Source: Anaeromyces robustus (lineage: Eukaryota > Neocallimastigomycota > Neocallimastigomycetes > Neocallimastigales > Neocallimastigaceae). From it: a stretch of 32,500 bases of DNA. Every line of letters starts with the position of its first letter. The stretch's first letter is position 1. Below the pieces are notes generated by a model, which saw nothing but the letters and a program-made list of their open reading frames with translations, was not told where the DNA came from and did not search any database. Both the position numbers and the translations under genes were made by a program. Below are positions 12,369 to 29,751 of this stretch, in pieces. The DNA lies in contig MCFG01000131.1 of NCBI GenBank assembly GCA_002104895.1, positions 92,501 through 125,000 on the forward strand. Direction: 5' to 3'.

Positions 12369-14000
12369 ATGTTTTGTGATTTTAATATTCCTTATCCTGC
12401 TCAAGCAAATGGAAAAATTAATGAAGAATCATTAATAAATTTAAAGAAAATATTGAATATGCTTCAAAAATGTAAATTTTTAAATTATAAAATTATTATA
12501 AAATATTTATTCATAAAAATTTAATATAGAATTTATATAATTTTAAATATTTAAAAAAAAAAAAAAAATAAATAAAATTAAATTTCTAATACATTTCTAT
12601 ATAATTTTAAAATTTCATTTAATGTTTTATTTTTTCATACTCTGATATTTTTTTTGTAGTTGGATATGAAGCTATTGCTTTTAATAATACTATTTCAGGA
12701 AAAATCCCAACTAGTGGTGTAAGATTTATTATATTAAATAATATAAATTATTAAATAATATAAATTATTAAATAATATAAATTTATTATAAATAAAAATG
12801 TATTATCAATATTATTATTTTATTTTTCATAATAATATTTATTTGTAATTTATTTTTATTAATTATTAGAAAAATTCTATACAACATATACCAATTGATA
12901 CTTCAGATAATAAAAAAGATATTAAACAATATTCAAGATTGACAATAATTATTAATGATGCTAGCCAAAATTATGCATTAGTAACTATTAATAATGATAT
13001 TAAATTTTAATATTCTTAATAAAAAAAGTTTAACATCTTTTCTAACATTATTTAATTTTATATACATATTTCATTATATATAAGAATTCTAATAATGAAA
13101 CGATTTCTTCTTATGATATTATTGCTGTTCAACCACAAAATGAAAAAATATTTCAAGTTGCATGTTCTGTATTGGATATTGATATAATCTCATTGGATTT
13201 TTCTACAAGATTACCATTTTATTTAAAATTGCCAATGGTTAATCTTGCTATTGAACGTGGTATTCATTTTGAAATTTCATATGGTGCATCATTAAGAGGT
13301 ATATATATTATACTTCAATAGAAGCATATAATTTTGGATTTCATTTTATTAAATAAATATATATATAATATTTAATAATATTTAATATATAATATATATT
13401 TATTAATTTATATAATAATTATTAATTCTGATAATTTAATTGATTATGAAAATAATAATAGATATCAGTGCAAGAAAACATCTTATATCTAATGCAGCTA
13501 ATTTAGTTAGAGTTACAAGAGGGAAAAATATTATAATATCAAGCGAAGCACAAAAAGCATTAGAAATTAGAGGACCATATGATGTTATTAATTTGTAAGA
13601 TTATTATTATTACTATTACTTTTAATATATAATATAATATTTATATTTTATTTAATTTTTTTCATTAATTTTTTTAAATATTAAAATTATTGTTATATAT
13701 TTTATAGATCATCAATATTTGGATTAAACCAAGCATTGGCTAAAAATTGTCTTACAAGAAATTGTAGAAATGTTATACTTCATTCAAGTAAATATATATA
13801 TCTACTTTATATTTAAATATATAATATATTAATTGTTTTTGTAAAATATTTGATTAAAAAATTTAGATACTAGAAAGAATATACATAAGGGTGTTGTATC
13901 AATTTCTACACTTGATGAATTAGAACCAGAAGAGGGTTGGAAAGCAGGAGATAAGGACCTTGATGCGGATGTATTACATTTTGATATGGATGAAGATTAA
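12369..14000 (+). CDS. RPP1: RNase P/MRP protein subunit Rpp30 (Rpp1)
   Basis: Seven exons: 12369-12471, 12660-12718, 12870-12980, 13085-13298, 13462-13594, 13708-13787, 13867-14000; about 277 residues against 268 in human RPP30. It starts MFCDFNIPYPAQ and continues GYEAIAFNNTISGKIP, the typical Rpp30 first strand and helix. Strongly conserved blocks follow: SSYDIIAVQPQNEK, FQVACSVLDIDIISLDFS, the segment around AIERGIHFEISYG, DISARKHLISNAANLVRVTR, GKNIIISSEAQKALEIRGP and NCRNVILH. The family has a TIM-barrel (PHP-like) fold and is a core protein of RNase P and RNase MRP, which process the 5' ends of tRNA and rRNA precursors in the nucleus/nucleolus. The Asp/Glu-rich tail ends with VLHFDMDED. 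The start ATG at 12369 is chosen because the conserved N terminus begins there, though the frame is open further upstream. Confidence 0.93.
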
Positions 14001-14250
14001 AGTAATTAAAAAAAAAAAAAAATTAAGGAAATAAATTTAGAAAAAACTAATATAATTATAATAATCATAATATAATATAATATAGATAGAATACTATTAA
14101 ATAATGTAAATTAATGTAAAAAAATATTTTTAAACATATAATTTATTATAATATAATATTATTTAATTAACGTTCATTTCAATATATATCTTCAATACAT
14201 TTACATAAATATCAACATATCAATTCTAAATTATTTTTATTATAATGATA

Positions 14251-14284
<34 letters not shown>

Positions 14285-14586
14285 AAATTCATTGTTAATG
14301 TTAAATATCTATATTTAATTAGTATTAAATTATTATTATTATTATTATTATTATTATAGATTATACATTAAAATATTATTGAATAAAACATTTAATCTTT
14401 TTTCTATAATTATTATAAGCATTTTTAACTTTAAATACATATATTTTATAATATTAATTTATTAATCAAATATTATTAAATTATTAAAAATTATTATTGT
14501 AATATAAATTAATATGAAGTTTTATATATTAAGATAAATTCTAAAAAAAAAAGTTTTTTTCCTCTTCTTATAGTATAATTATTGAT
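14001..14586. other. Intergenic region between convergent genes
   Basis: About 590 bases separating the + strand RPP30 stop from the - strand F-box/LRR stop. It includes a T run of about 33 (14251-14283) and a short (ATT)n tract near 14330-14358. Both genes must terminate here. No further gene is seen. Confidence 0.65.
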
Positions 14587-20926
<6,340 letters not shown>

Positions 20927-21001
20927 TTTTTTTGTGTAATATTTAGTAAAACAAAGTATAATAACTAATCTTAAATTATCCTAAATTATCCCTATTTTAA
21001 C

Positions 21002-21002
<1 letters not shown>

Positions 21003-21080
<78 letters not shown>

Positions 21081-21150
21081 TTTCTTTTTTCTTTTTTCTT
21101 TTTTCTTTTTTCTTTTTTCTTTTTTCTTTTTCTTTTTTTTTGTTTTACAA
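21003..21150. repeat. (TTA)n tract followed by TTTTTC repeats
   Basis: About 24 TTA units (21003-21075) lead into repeats of the T-rich hexamer TTTTTC with slight variation up to about 21150. On the minus strand this is a purine-rich GAAAAA run roughly 150 bases 5' of the cNMP-binding gene start. Confidence 0.9.
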
Positions 21151-22122
21151 TTTTTTGTTTTCTTTTCCTTGTTAAATTTCAATATTAATTTTTAGAATTA
21201 AAAAGAGATAAAATATATTATATATATACTATATTATGAAAAAGTATATAAAAACTGATTAGTTCATATTTTATTTATTGATCCACTATTTTCAATATTT
21301 TTACAATGTATTTTTTCTATATTTTTAACAATAAAGTGATATTATAATAATAATAGTTATAATAATATAATATGTAATATATATATTTATAATAATTTAT
21401 TCAAATTACTAGGATAATTATTATTATTTTTTATAAGCTTTTGGAACAATTGAATAAAGTTAAAAATTTAATTTTTCCAAAAACTAATAAAAATAAAAAA
21501 AAAAAAAACTCTATATATTATTATTATTATTTTTTATTTCTAATTTTATTCTTATTTTTATTTTTATTTTATTAAATTATTAATGAGTTTTTATTTTATA
21601 TTCATATATATTTTAATTTATAATTTTTTTTTTAGTATTTTATTTTATTATCACTTAAAATTTGTTAAAAATTATATTTGGATAAAAGAGTAAACTTTAT
21701 TATGCTTCTTGTGCTAGTATTAGATAAAGCACTAAAATATATAAATATAATTTTTCTTAATTGACTTTATACTTTACATATATTAAAAGATAAATTATAT
21801 ATAATTGATAGACTTTTTTTTTTATATATTTCAATTATAAAATATTTCTAAAAAATAATAAATTTATTAACAATATTCATAGTCAATATTGTTACATGCT
21901 CTTATTAAAATAAATATTATCATATATATATTTTATTTTATTAACAATAAAATATTATTATATTAATAAAATTACTATTTATTATAGTATGTTTATGATA
22001 TATATATATAATATAGTAATTTTTCATATAATAAAATAATTCAAGCATTTTTATTGTTCTTGTCCTAATCTTTTTGGTTGCTATATAATATTATATAATA
22101 TTATTTCTTTTAAAAATTAAAT

Positions 22123-22208
22123 TGGAGGAAAATTTTTTTTTTTTTTTTTTTTTTTGCTTAATCCGGGGTATGGTCTTCCCCAATGTGAAGCAGTAAGATG
22201 GAGGAAAA
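22123..22208 (-). mobile_element. Retroposed-looking short insertion with target-site duplication
   Basis: The 10-mer TGGAGGAAAA occurs at 22123-22132 and 22199-22208. Between the copies lie 23 T (22133-22155) and 43 bases of unusually GC-rich sequence (22156-22198). Read on the minus strand this is a 43-base body followed by a 23-base poly(A) tail and flanked by a direct repeat, the layout left by LINE-type reverse transcription of a short or 5'-truncated RNA. The source RNA was not recognised. Confidence 0.5.
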
Positions 22209-22408
22209 ATACATTAATAAAATTTGTATTGAAATTATTATAGAAATTTATTGTTGGAGAATCTGAAATAATATATATTTATAATATTTATTAATTTCTT
22301 ATAGAAAATTTTTTATATTTTTTATTGTTACATATAATTTTAATAGCTATATAGTTTTATCAGAATTATTTATATAGTATGTATAAAAAAATATTTATGA
22401 ATCATTAT

Positions 22409-22503
22409 ATCTTGATATTATTATAAACAATAATTAAATATCCTTGATATTATTACAAATAATAATTAAATATCCTTGATATTATTACAAATAATAATTA
22501 AAT
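22409..22503. repeat. 32-bp tandem repeat, three copies
   Basis: Copies at 22409-22439 (diverged, 31 bases), 22440-22471 and 22472-22503 (identical). The unit begins ATCCTTGATATTATTACAAA. It lies in the large divergent intergenic region. Confidence 0.85.
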
Positions 22504-22889
22504 AACCACCTTCTAATAAATTAGAAACGATATTGTCACGTAGACTATTTCATTATGAACCAGATATTAATTATTTTTAAATAAAATATTATTGATATAT
22601 TAACAATAATATTCCAATTAATATAATTAAAATATTTATAAATTTTAATAAACAACATTTATAAATTTTAATAGATATGTTTGTAATAGATCTAATATTT
22701 TTTTTTATGTAAATTACTAAAGATAATAATAATTTCAAAAAACATATTTTAATAGATAGATAATTAAAGAAACCTTTTTCTTAAATTTAATAAAAATGTA
22801 ATAACAAAAGTATTTGTATTGTTGGGAAAAAGTATAAAATTTAAATAATTAAAATTATTATAAAATGCATTTAAAGAATATCATTTTTT

Positions 22890-22920
22890 CATTGATATAT
22901 AAAAATATTATATATCAATG
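22890..22920. repeat. Perfect 13-bp inverted repeat
   Basis: The arm CATTGATATATAA at 22890-22902 and its exact reverse complement at 22908-22920 surround the 5-base loop AAATA. No T-run terminator context or neighbouring gene explains it. Confidence 0.7.
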
Positions 22921-23130
22921 GTTTAAGCTTGTATTAAAAAAAAAAAAAACTCTGTATATTTTGTAAAAAGTGTTTAATATACATATACTTTATATATATT
23001 CTTATAAATAGTAAATGAAAATTGTTATAAACTAAAAGTATTGTTAATTCAAAGATATATTAATTTTTGATTTTTTTAAAATAAAATAATATATTTTTAT
23101 TCAATTATTAGATATTAATAATAATAAAAA

Positions 23131-23319
23131 AGTAACTTTTACATAATAATTAAATTATATAAAGAAATATATTAAAGACCATAAAATATTATATTTATAA
23201 ATTAAACTATAAATATAATATTATTTCTTTTAATTAATAAAGTAAAAGGGAATAGTAACTTTTACACAATAATTAAACTTTATAAAAAAATACATTAAAG
23301 ACCGTGAAGTATTCTATTT
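23131..23319. repeat. Diverged ~66-bp duplication
   Basis: 23131-23196 and 23254-23319 share AGTAACTTTTACA, AATAATTAAA and a block ATTAAAGACC with scattered substitutions, at a spacing of 123 bases. This is an old local segmental duplication. Confidence 0.65.
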
Positions 23320-23562
23320 TAAATTTCAAATGTAATTATATTATATTTTATAAGTATAAAGTCATATAAAATATAGCATTCAAAATTTTTATTAATATTT
23401 AATATTTATATTTTAGAATGTATATTTTATAAGCAAAATGAATATTGAATTAAGTATATGTATATAATAAATAAATTTTATTATATAATTTAAACAATAT
23501 TGTTAAATGTCCTTTCATTTACTTTATTTTATTTTTTTAAAATTAATGCTCCATTTAAAAAA

Positions 23563-23597
<35 letters not shown>

Positions 23598-23802
23598 TTT
23601 ATAATTTATTAAAATAATTTAAACTATATTTCATAATTTTTGTCACTTTTTTAATGGAAATAACAATTAATAAATTGTAAAAAATATTATTAATATATTA
23701 ATTTGTATTCTATAAAAAAAATTATGTAATAACCATAATCAAATATATTATTTATGATTTATTATTTATGTAATTAAAATAAAATCATAAATTTTGAATG
23801 AT

Positions 23803-23807
23803 TTAAG

Positions 23808-23870
<63 letters not shown>

Positions 23871-23872
23871 AT
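23803..23872. repeat. (AAAT)n microsatellite
   Basis: About 17 uninterrupted AAAT units within intergenic sequence. Confidence 0.9.
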
Positions 23873-26408
23873 GTTAATAGTTATTTAGTTTATTAATATA
23901 TTTTATTATGAACAGTTACAAATTTTAAAATATATAAATACATGATTTTATATTAATACATTGTGGCTTATATATTAAATTTTATACATTATATTTTAAT
24001 ACATTTAACAGTTCTTTTAACAATAAATAAATAAATAAATAAAAATTTATACTTTATATCAATTAATATTAATATATTGTGGCATATGAAAATATTTAAT
24101 ACATTACGTTTCAATAATATTCTTACATTTCATATATTTATTTAATAAAAAAATAAACAGATAAATATATTAACAATAGGATAAATAAATATAAAATGAA
24201 TAAATACAATAAATTATTGAATTTTTTATAGTTGTTTATATTATAAAATATATTAATATATAATGAAGTTATGAAAACCAAATATTAACTGACTCTTAAT
24301 AGAGTATATAATTATAATTATTAAAAAATAATTATTATAAATAATTTATTATAAAAATAAAAAATATAAAAGTTAAATGAAAAGGTAAAAAATAAAAGAA
24401 TAATAGATAAAACAATAAACATTTATTTATATATATATAATATATTATCAATAATTTTATATATTAAAGCAATAAATTTTGTATCATATATATATATATT
24501 AATAAAATTTTGACTTTTTTATGTGCTTATTTTTATATGGTGAGTTAATGCATAACTTTATTTATTAATAAATGTAGCTTATTCTATACAAAATATTTAT
24601 TTAATTATTATTTATTCATTCATTTATTTAAAAAAATAAATAAACAGCTTATAAAAACTTTTTTTTGACTTTGATTATATATATTTATTTGGGCTTATTC
24701 CAATTCAATAAATTTAATGGTTTATATAAGTTTATGTTTGAAAATGATTGGTTACTTAACACAAATATACTTTCTCCATATATTAAAATATAATATATTT
24801 AAATAATAATTGGATTATAATATGATACTATTAATTATCTTTGTTTTATATTCTATATAATCAATTATTAAAAAAATTTTATTATTAATAATTATAAATA
24901 TAAACTATTTTATTATTATTTATTATTTATTATTTTATATATTTATTAATTATTATTTATTATTTATTATTAACTATATATTATTTATTATTTAGAATTA
25001 TTATTATTTTTTTTTTATAATTGGCAAAGTTCTAAATAAAAAAAGAACGAAAAAAAAAAAAAAAAAAAAAAAAAAACAGTAAAGAATTAAAAAATATTTA
25101 AAGTAATCATTACATAGTTTAATATATTAAGTTTATTATTATATGTATTATAATTAATTTAAAATATATTAAAGTATATAAAAACTAATATAAAAAATTC
25201 ATATTAAACTCTAATTTAATTGAATAACAATTGAAATTAAATTTTTTGGAATTGAAATTGAAAATAAAAAAAAAAAAAAAAGCTTTTTAGATTATGATAG
25301 TTATATTAATAAATATTTATATTTATTTAAATAAAATTATTATATATTATTTATATATACAATATATTTTGTCTTTATAATTATATAATTAAATTAATTT
25401 TTTTATTACAGAAAAATTTTTATATAAAAGATAACTTTTTCCATCGATAGTGATTTTTTTTCTTTTTTTTTTTTTTTTTTATTATATCTAATTAGATTTA
25501 TCTCTCTTTATATATTTTTTTCGCTTATTCCGAATAAGATATTTAAAAGAAATAATATTGTCTATAATTGACTAAATTTGTATTAATAATGTAAATATAG
25601 TATTAATAACATTTAATATTAATAAAAACTTAAATAGTATTTTATGAAGTTAGATATTTTTATTATTAATGAAAATTGTTTAATTAAAGATATATATTTT
25701 ATTATTGTAAAATGTTTCATTAAAGATATTATATATTTTATAAAATAGTTTTAAAGAAAGATAAAAAATAAATAAAATATATTAATTCATAAAAAAATTT
25801 ATAAATATATTTATAATCTATTATATAAATTAAGTGATTGAAATTAGTATTATAATAAATAATAAATAACTTTTTATATTGAAAGAATATTTTAAGCATG
25901 TAATTATATAAAATAATAAGATAGAAAGAATGTGATTATAAAATAAAAGGATTAGAAATATTTAAAGAATGTAAATAATATAAATATAAAATAATAGGAT
26001 AAAATGAATAATTTAAAATAACATATAAAAAATTCAGAATAAAAAATAAAAAATGAAATGAAATATAAAAAAGTAAAAGTAATAGAATTTAAAGAAATAT
26101 TATATAAAACGTTGAATGAAAAATAAGAAAAAAGTTGAGACTTATTTATAATAAATATAATTAAAAGAATATAATAATATTAGATGTTACTTTTTTTGAT
26201 AGAAATAATTTTATTAAAGAATTATTAAATATTATGTAATATTATTATTAATATCTTTTAACTAAACGATCTATATTAACAATTTATTGAATATTATATA
26301 TATAATTTTTAAATACAGATTTACAAGTATTATTTTTTCTTAAATTTTATTTCGAAAAAATATATTTCAATTATATATTTAAAAGAATATAAAAAAAAAA
26401 TACTATAC

Positions 26409-26510
26409 ATGTTTGAATTCTTCAACGTCCAAGACAAATCTACATCACCATTTTATAAATCCAATCGACAAAAACTTTTATATGAACATTTTAAAAATAT
26501 TGAAATTTGA
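26409..26510 (+). promoter_or_regulatory. Upstream ORF in the eIF5 leader
   Basis: A 33-codon ORF begins MFEFFNVQDK and ends TGA at 26510, 134 bases before the eIF5 start. Its composition is unlike the surrounding desert: it uses C-ending codons such as TTC, AAC, GTC and GAC, as eIF5 itself does. Its ATG has T at -3 and T at +4, a weak context, whereas the eIF5 ATG has A at -3. A second weak-context ATG at 26482 opens an overlapping 18-codon frame ending at 26538. That the segment lies in the mRNA leader is inferred from position only. Confidence 0.45.
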
Positions 26511-26644
26511 AATCCTTGTTAACTTACTTTTTAATTAATAATAATATTAATCAATTTGTTTTAAATAATAATTTTAATAATAATAATCACCCCGTAAATA
26601 TATTTTCACCCTGTATTTAATTAATCAAAGAAATAATAAACAAG

Positions 26645-27871
26645 ATGTCTATCAATATTAGAAGAGATATTAAAGATTCTTTCTATAGATATAAGATGCC
26701 AAAAATTGTTGCCAAAATCGAAGGTAAAGGTAATGGTATCAAGACTGTCATTCCAAATATGTCAGATATTGCTAAGGCACTCAGTAGACCACCAACTTAT
26801 CCAACTAAATATTTTGGTTTTGAATTAGGTGCTCAAGTTAAATGTGAAGAAAAAAATGACAGATATATCATTAATGGTCAACATGAAAGCAAAAAGTTAC
26901 AAGATTTACTTGATGGCTTCATTGATAAGTTTGTTTTATGTGCTCACTGTAAAAACCCAGAAACTGATTTAATTATCAACAAAAGTGGAATTATTAGAGA
27001 TTGCAAGGCATGTGGTAAGAGAAGTGAAGTTGATCATAAACACAAATTAACTGCATTTATCATGAAACACCCACCTACTCAATCAAAGAAAGCTAAAAAA
27101 GCTTCAAAGAAAAATAGTAGTAAATCTGAAAATAATTCAGCTAGTGAAGCTACTATTCCAACTCCACCTGACAGTGCTTCAATCAATTCTGGAGATGAAG
27201 ATTCTTTAAGAGCTGAAGAAGAGATCATTGAAGTACCAAAATCATCTAAGAAGAAGAAGAATGTTGAAGAAGATGACGATGATGATTGGTGTGTCGATAC
27301 TAGTCCAGAAGCTGTTGCTGAACGTATGAAAGAAATTAATGGAGCTGTTGCTAAACTTGCTATAAACATGGCTGATGATGATGATAATGATGATGAAGAT
27401 GAAAAGGATCCAATTGATGAATTTGCTGATTTTATTGAAGAAGATGAACGTTCTGACAAGGAAATTATTAAGAAGGCTCGTGAACTTGGTTTACGTAATG
27501 ATAAGGTTTGTACTGTCTTAGTTCAAGTCTTATTTGATGAAGATATTTTAGAAGAAGTTGGTGAAAGAGCTGAATTATTAAGAAACTTTGTTAAGAATGA
27601 AAAATGTCAAAAAGCTACTTTAGGTGGTATTGAACGTTTAGTTGATCAAAATGATAAACTTCTTCCAAAGGTTGCCTTTATTTTAAAGGCATTTTATGAT
27701 GAAGATATTTTAGAAGAAGATGTATTATTGGCTTGGGGTGAAAAGGCTTCTAAGAAGTATGTTGACAAGGCTAAAAGTAAGGAAATCAGAAAACAAGCTA
27801 CTCCATTCTTAAATTGGTTAAGAGAAGCTGAAGAAGAAAGTAGTGAAGAAGATGATGAAGATGATGAATAA
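26645..27871 (+). CDS. TIF5: Translation initiation factor eIF5
   Basis: Intronless, 408 residues, within the usual eIF5 size range. eIF5 is the GTPase-activating protein for eIF2 in the 43S/48S preinitiation complex and helps set start-codon stringency. The N-terminal domain starts MSINIRRDIKDSFYRYKMPK, placing Arg15 at the known arginine-finger position; Lys33 and Lys55, also implicated in GAP function, are conserved. The C2-C2 zinc site is CAHC (99-102) and CKAC (120-123). A Lys/Ser-rich linker and an Asp/Glu-rich stretch follow, then the W2 HEAT-type domain (about 265-395) with acidic-aromatic boxes such as FYDEDILEEDVLLAW and the segment FLNWLREAEEE, and a very acidic end. Codons are more often C-ending than in other genes here, consistent with high expression. 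The start has A at -3. It is the only complete gene in the window without introns. Confidence 0.97.
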   Translation: MSINIRRDIKDSFYRYKMPKIVAKIEGKGNGIKTVIPNMSDIAKALSRPPTYPTKYFGFELGAQVKCEEKNDRYIINGQHESKKLQDLLDGFIDKFVLCAHCKNPETDLIINKSGIIRDCKACGKRSEVDHKHKLTAFIMKHPPTQSKKAKKASKKNSSKSENNSASEATIPTPPDSASINSGDEDSLRAEEEIIEVPKSSKKKKNVEEDDDDDWCVDTSPEAVAERMKEINGAVAKLAINMADDDDNDDEDEKDPIDEFADFIEEDERSDKEIIKKARELGLRNDKVCTVLVQVLFDEDILEEVGERAELLRNFVKNEKCQKATLGGIERLVDQNDKLLPKVAFILKAFYDEDILEEDVLLAWGEKASKKYVDKAKSKEIRKQATPFLNWLREAEEESSEEDDEDDE

Positions 27872-28267
27872 ATTAATTATAAATAGAGTTATAATTAAAA
27901 GTAAATTTATTTTTTGCAATTGAAACTTTATATATTTTTAAAATGCTAATAAAAGATAAATATATATATTTTTAATTTTTCATTAATTGAATTATATTTT
28001 CATATATATAGTTAAAAAACAAAAAAAATTATTTTTTTTTAATAAAAAAAAAAAAAAAAAAAAGAAAAAAAAAATAAAAAAAGAAGAAAAAGAAAAAAAG
28101 AAAAGATTAAATTTATAATAGTAAATATATATTTATTTATAATTTTTTCTTAATCAAAAATAACGATTTTTTTTCTTTAATCAAATATAACATATTTTTT
28201 TTTTTTTTTTTTTAAAAAAAAAATAATTCCTTTAAGAACAAATTTAATAATAATAAAGAAAAAAAAA

Positions 28268-28309
28268 TAAGTAAAAAAGGTAATTTTTTGCCTTTTTTTT
28301 TTACACTTA
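28268..28309. repeat. Inverted repeat downstream of eIF5
   Basis: The left arm TAAGTAAAAAAGG (28268-28280) pairs with a right arm from CC at 28291 through a T run to ACTTA at 28309, leaving a 10-base loop TAATTTTTTG and some T-run slippage. It lies about 400 bases past the eIF5 stop, so it might fold in the 3' end of the transcript. Confidence 0.5.
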
Positions 28310-28714
28310 TTTGTTTTCTCTCTCTCTTTTTTTTTTAAATATGAAATATTTTATAATTTTTTAAAAAATGAAATATTTAATAATAATTTTTATTTTTAAT
28401 TTTTAACACCATTAATAAAAAATAATTACAATAAAGAATATTAAAAAATAATAAATAAAATAATTATAAATCCCTAAAATTCATTATATATATTATATTA
28501 ATAATAAATTATTAATATATAATGAAATGAACTACAAGATAATATAATGACTAAATAAGTTTATATAAATTATATATAATTATATATAAAATATAAAATA
28601 ATTATTAATTAAAAGTTGTTTTAATAAAGTAAAAATATTTTATATAATAGAGAGAAAATAAATCTGTTAAAATTAACAGAATATTAGATATAATTAATAT
28701 AAATATATAATTAA

Positions 28715-28745
<31 letters not shown>

Positions 28746-29227
28746 TATTTTATTTAATATAATTAGTAAATAATAATAAATTAATAAATAATAAATAATT
28801 CTAAATTAACAAAACTTTTAAATAATATTTAATCGTAATAATAATACTACTACAAATATAAATACTAATACTAACACTACTATTACACACTACTAATAAT
28901 AATAATAATAAAATAAAATAAAATAATAATAACAATAATAATAATAATAAAAAGAAAACAAAATAATTCAGCAAAATTTAAACTTTATATATTTTATAAT
29001 CAAAATATCAAAATACTAATAAAATAAAATAAAATCATGTAAAATTAAAAATATAAAGTAATTTTTATTTTTTTTTATTTATTGTGAAATACGATTTTTT
29101 TTTATTATTTCATATTATAAAATTTTTTTTATTACTATTGTTCTTGTTATTGTTGTTAATATTTTCTAAACCAAGCAATTAACTTTTCCATTAACATAGA
29201 ATGTATAAGGTATTTTTAATAATTTCC

Positions 29228-29228
29228 T

Positions 29229-29272
<44 letters not shown>
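29228..29272. repeat. (TTTC)n microsatellite
   Basis: About 11 TTTC units, continuing into a T-rich run to about 29303. A similar short TTTC tract lies in an intron near 30704-30730. Confidence 0.9.
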
Positions 29273-29751
29273 TTTTCTTTTTTCTTTTTTTTTTTTTTTT
29301 TTTTCTATATATTTTAATTATTATTATTCATATTCATATTTAGTATTTAAATTGATATTTTATATTATTTAGATAAATGGATTTAATAAAAAAAAAATTA
29401 AAAAAAATTTTTTTTTGGTTATTTTTTTTATATATTATTTTATCCGCATAAATAGAAATATTTCATATTTAATGAAGTATAATATTTAATTGGGTAGAAT
29501 GAATCGTACATGAAATTAATTTTAAAATTTAAAACATTAAATGCATTTTCTTTTTTATGAAATTTGTATTCTTAATTTATTAATAATTTTTTGAAATTTT
29601 ATTTTATTAAAAATATTTTTTTTATTATATAACTAATTACTATTTATGAAAAAAAAAGAAAAGAAAAGAAAATATTTTTTAAAAGAATTACATTTCAAAA
29701 TACTTTTTTTTTTAATTGAGAAATTGTCATTGAAGTAAAAATAATAAGAAT

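Larger units (their letters stand above)
20927..26408. other. Large divergent intergenic desert
   Basis: About 5.5 kb between the start of the minus-strand cNMP-binding gene and the eIF5 leader on the plus strand. I found no exon-like sequence, tRNA or rRNA. It holds (TTA)n plus T-rich TTTTTC repeats (21003-21150), a retroposed-looking insertion (22123-22208), a 32-bp triplication (22409-22503), a perfect hairpin (22890-22920), two old duplications (23131/23254 and 23954/24070) and an (AAAT)n tract (23803-23872). Confidence 0.6.
27872..29751. other. Intergenic region, eIF5 to TFIIIC-like gene
   Basis: About 1.9 kb, same-strand neighbours. It holds poly(A)/poly(T) runs, an inverted repeat at 28268-28309, an imperfect palindrome near 28480-28526, a (TTTC)n tract at 29228-29272 and a small islet of more balanced composition at 29160-29212. 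No credible gene was found. Confidence 0.6.

Noticed and set aside
22156-22205. Possible U1 or U4 snRNA fragment
   Set aside because: Only short words (CCCCAATGTG, ATACCCCG) resemble snRNAs; the conserved 5' end and stem-loops do not align.
22504-22565. Possible tRNA (GAACCA and complementary GGTTC words)
   Set aside because: No acceptor stem, anticodon arm or proper B box could be folded on either strand.
27079-27459. Ser/Phe-rich minus-strand frame
   Set aside because: Antisense shadow of the acidic and Lys-rich parts of eIF5.
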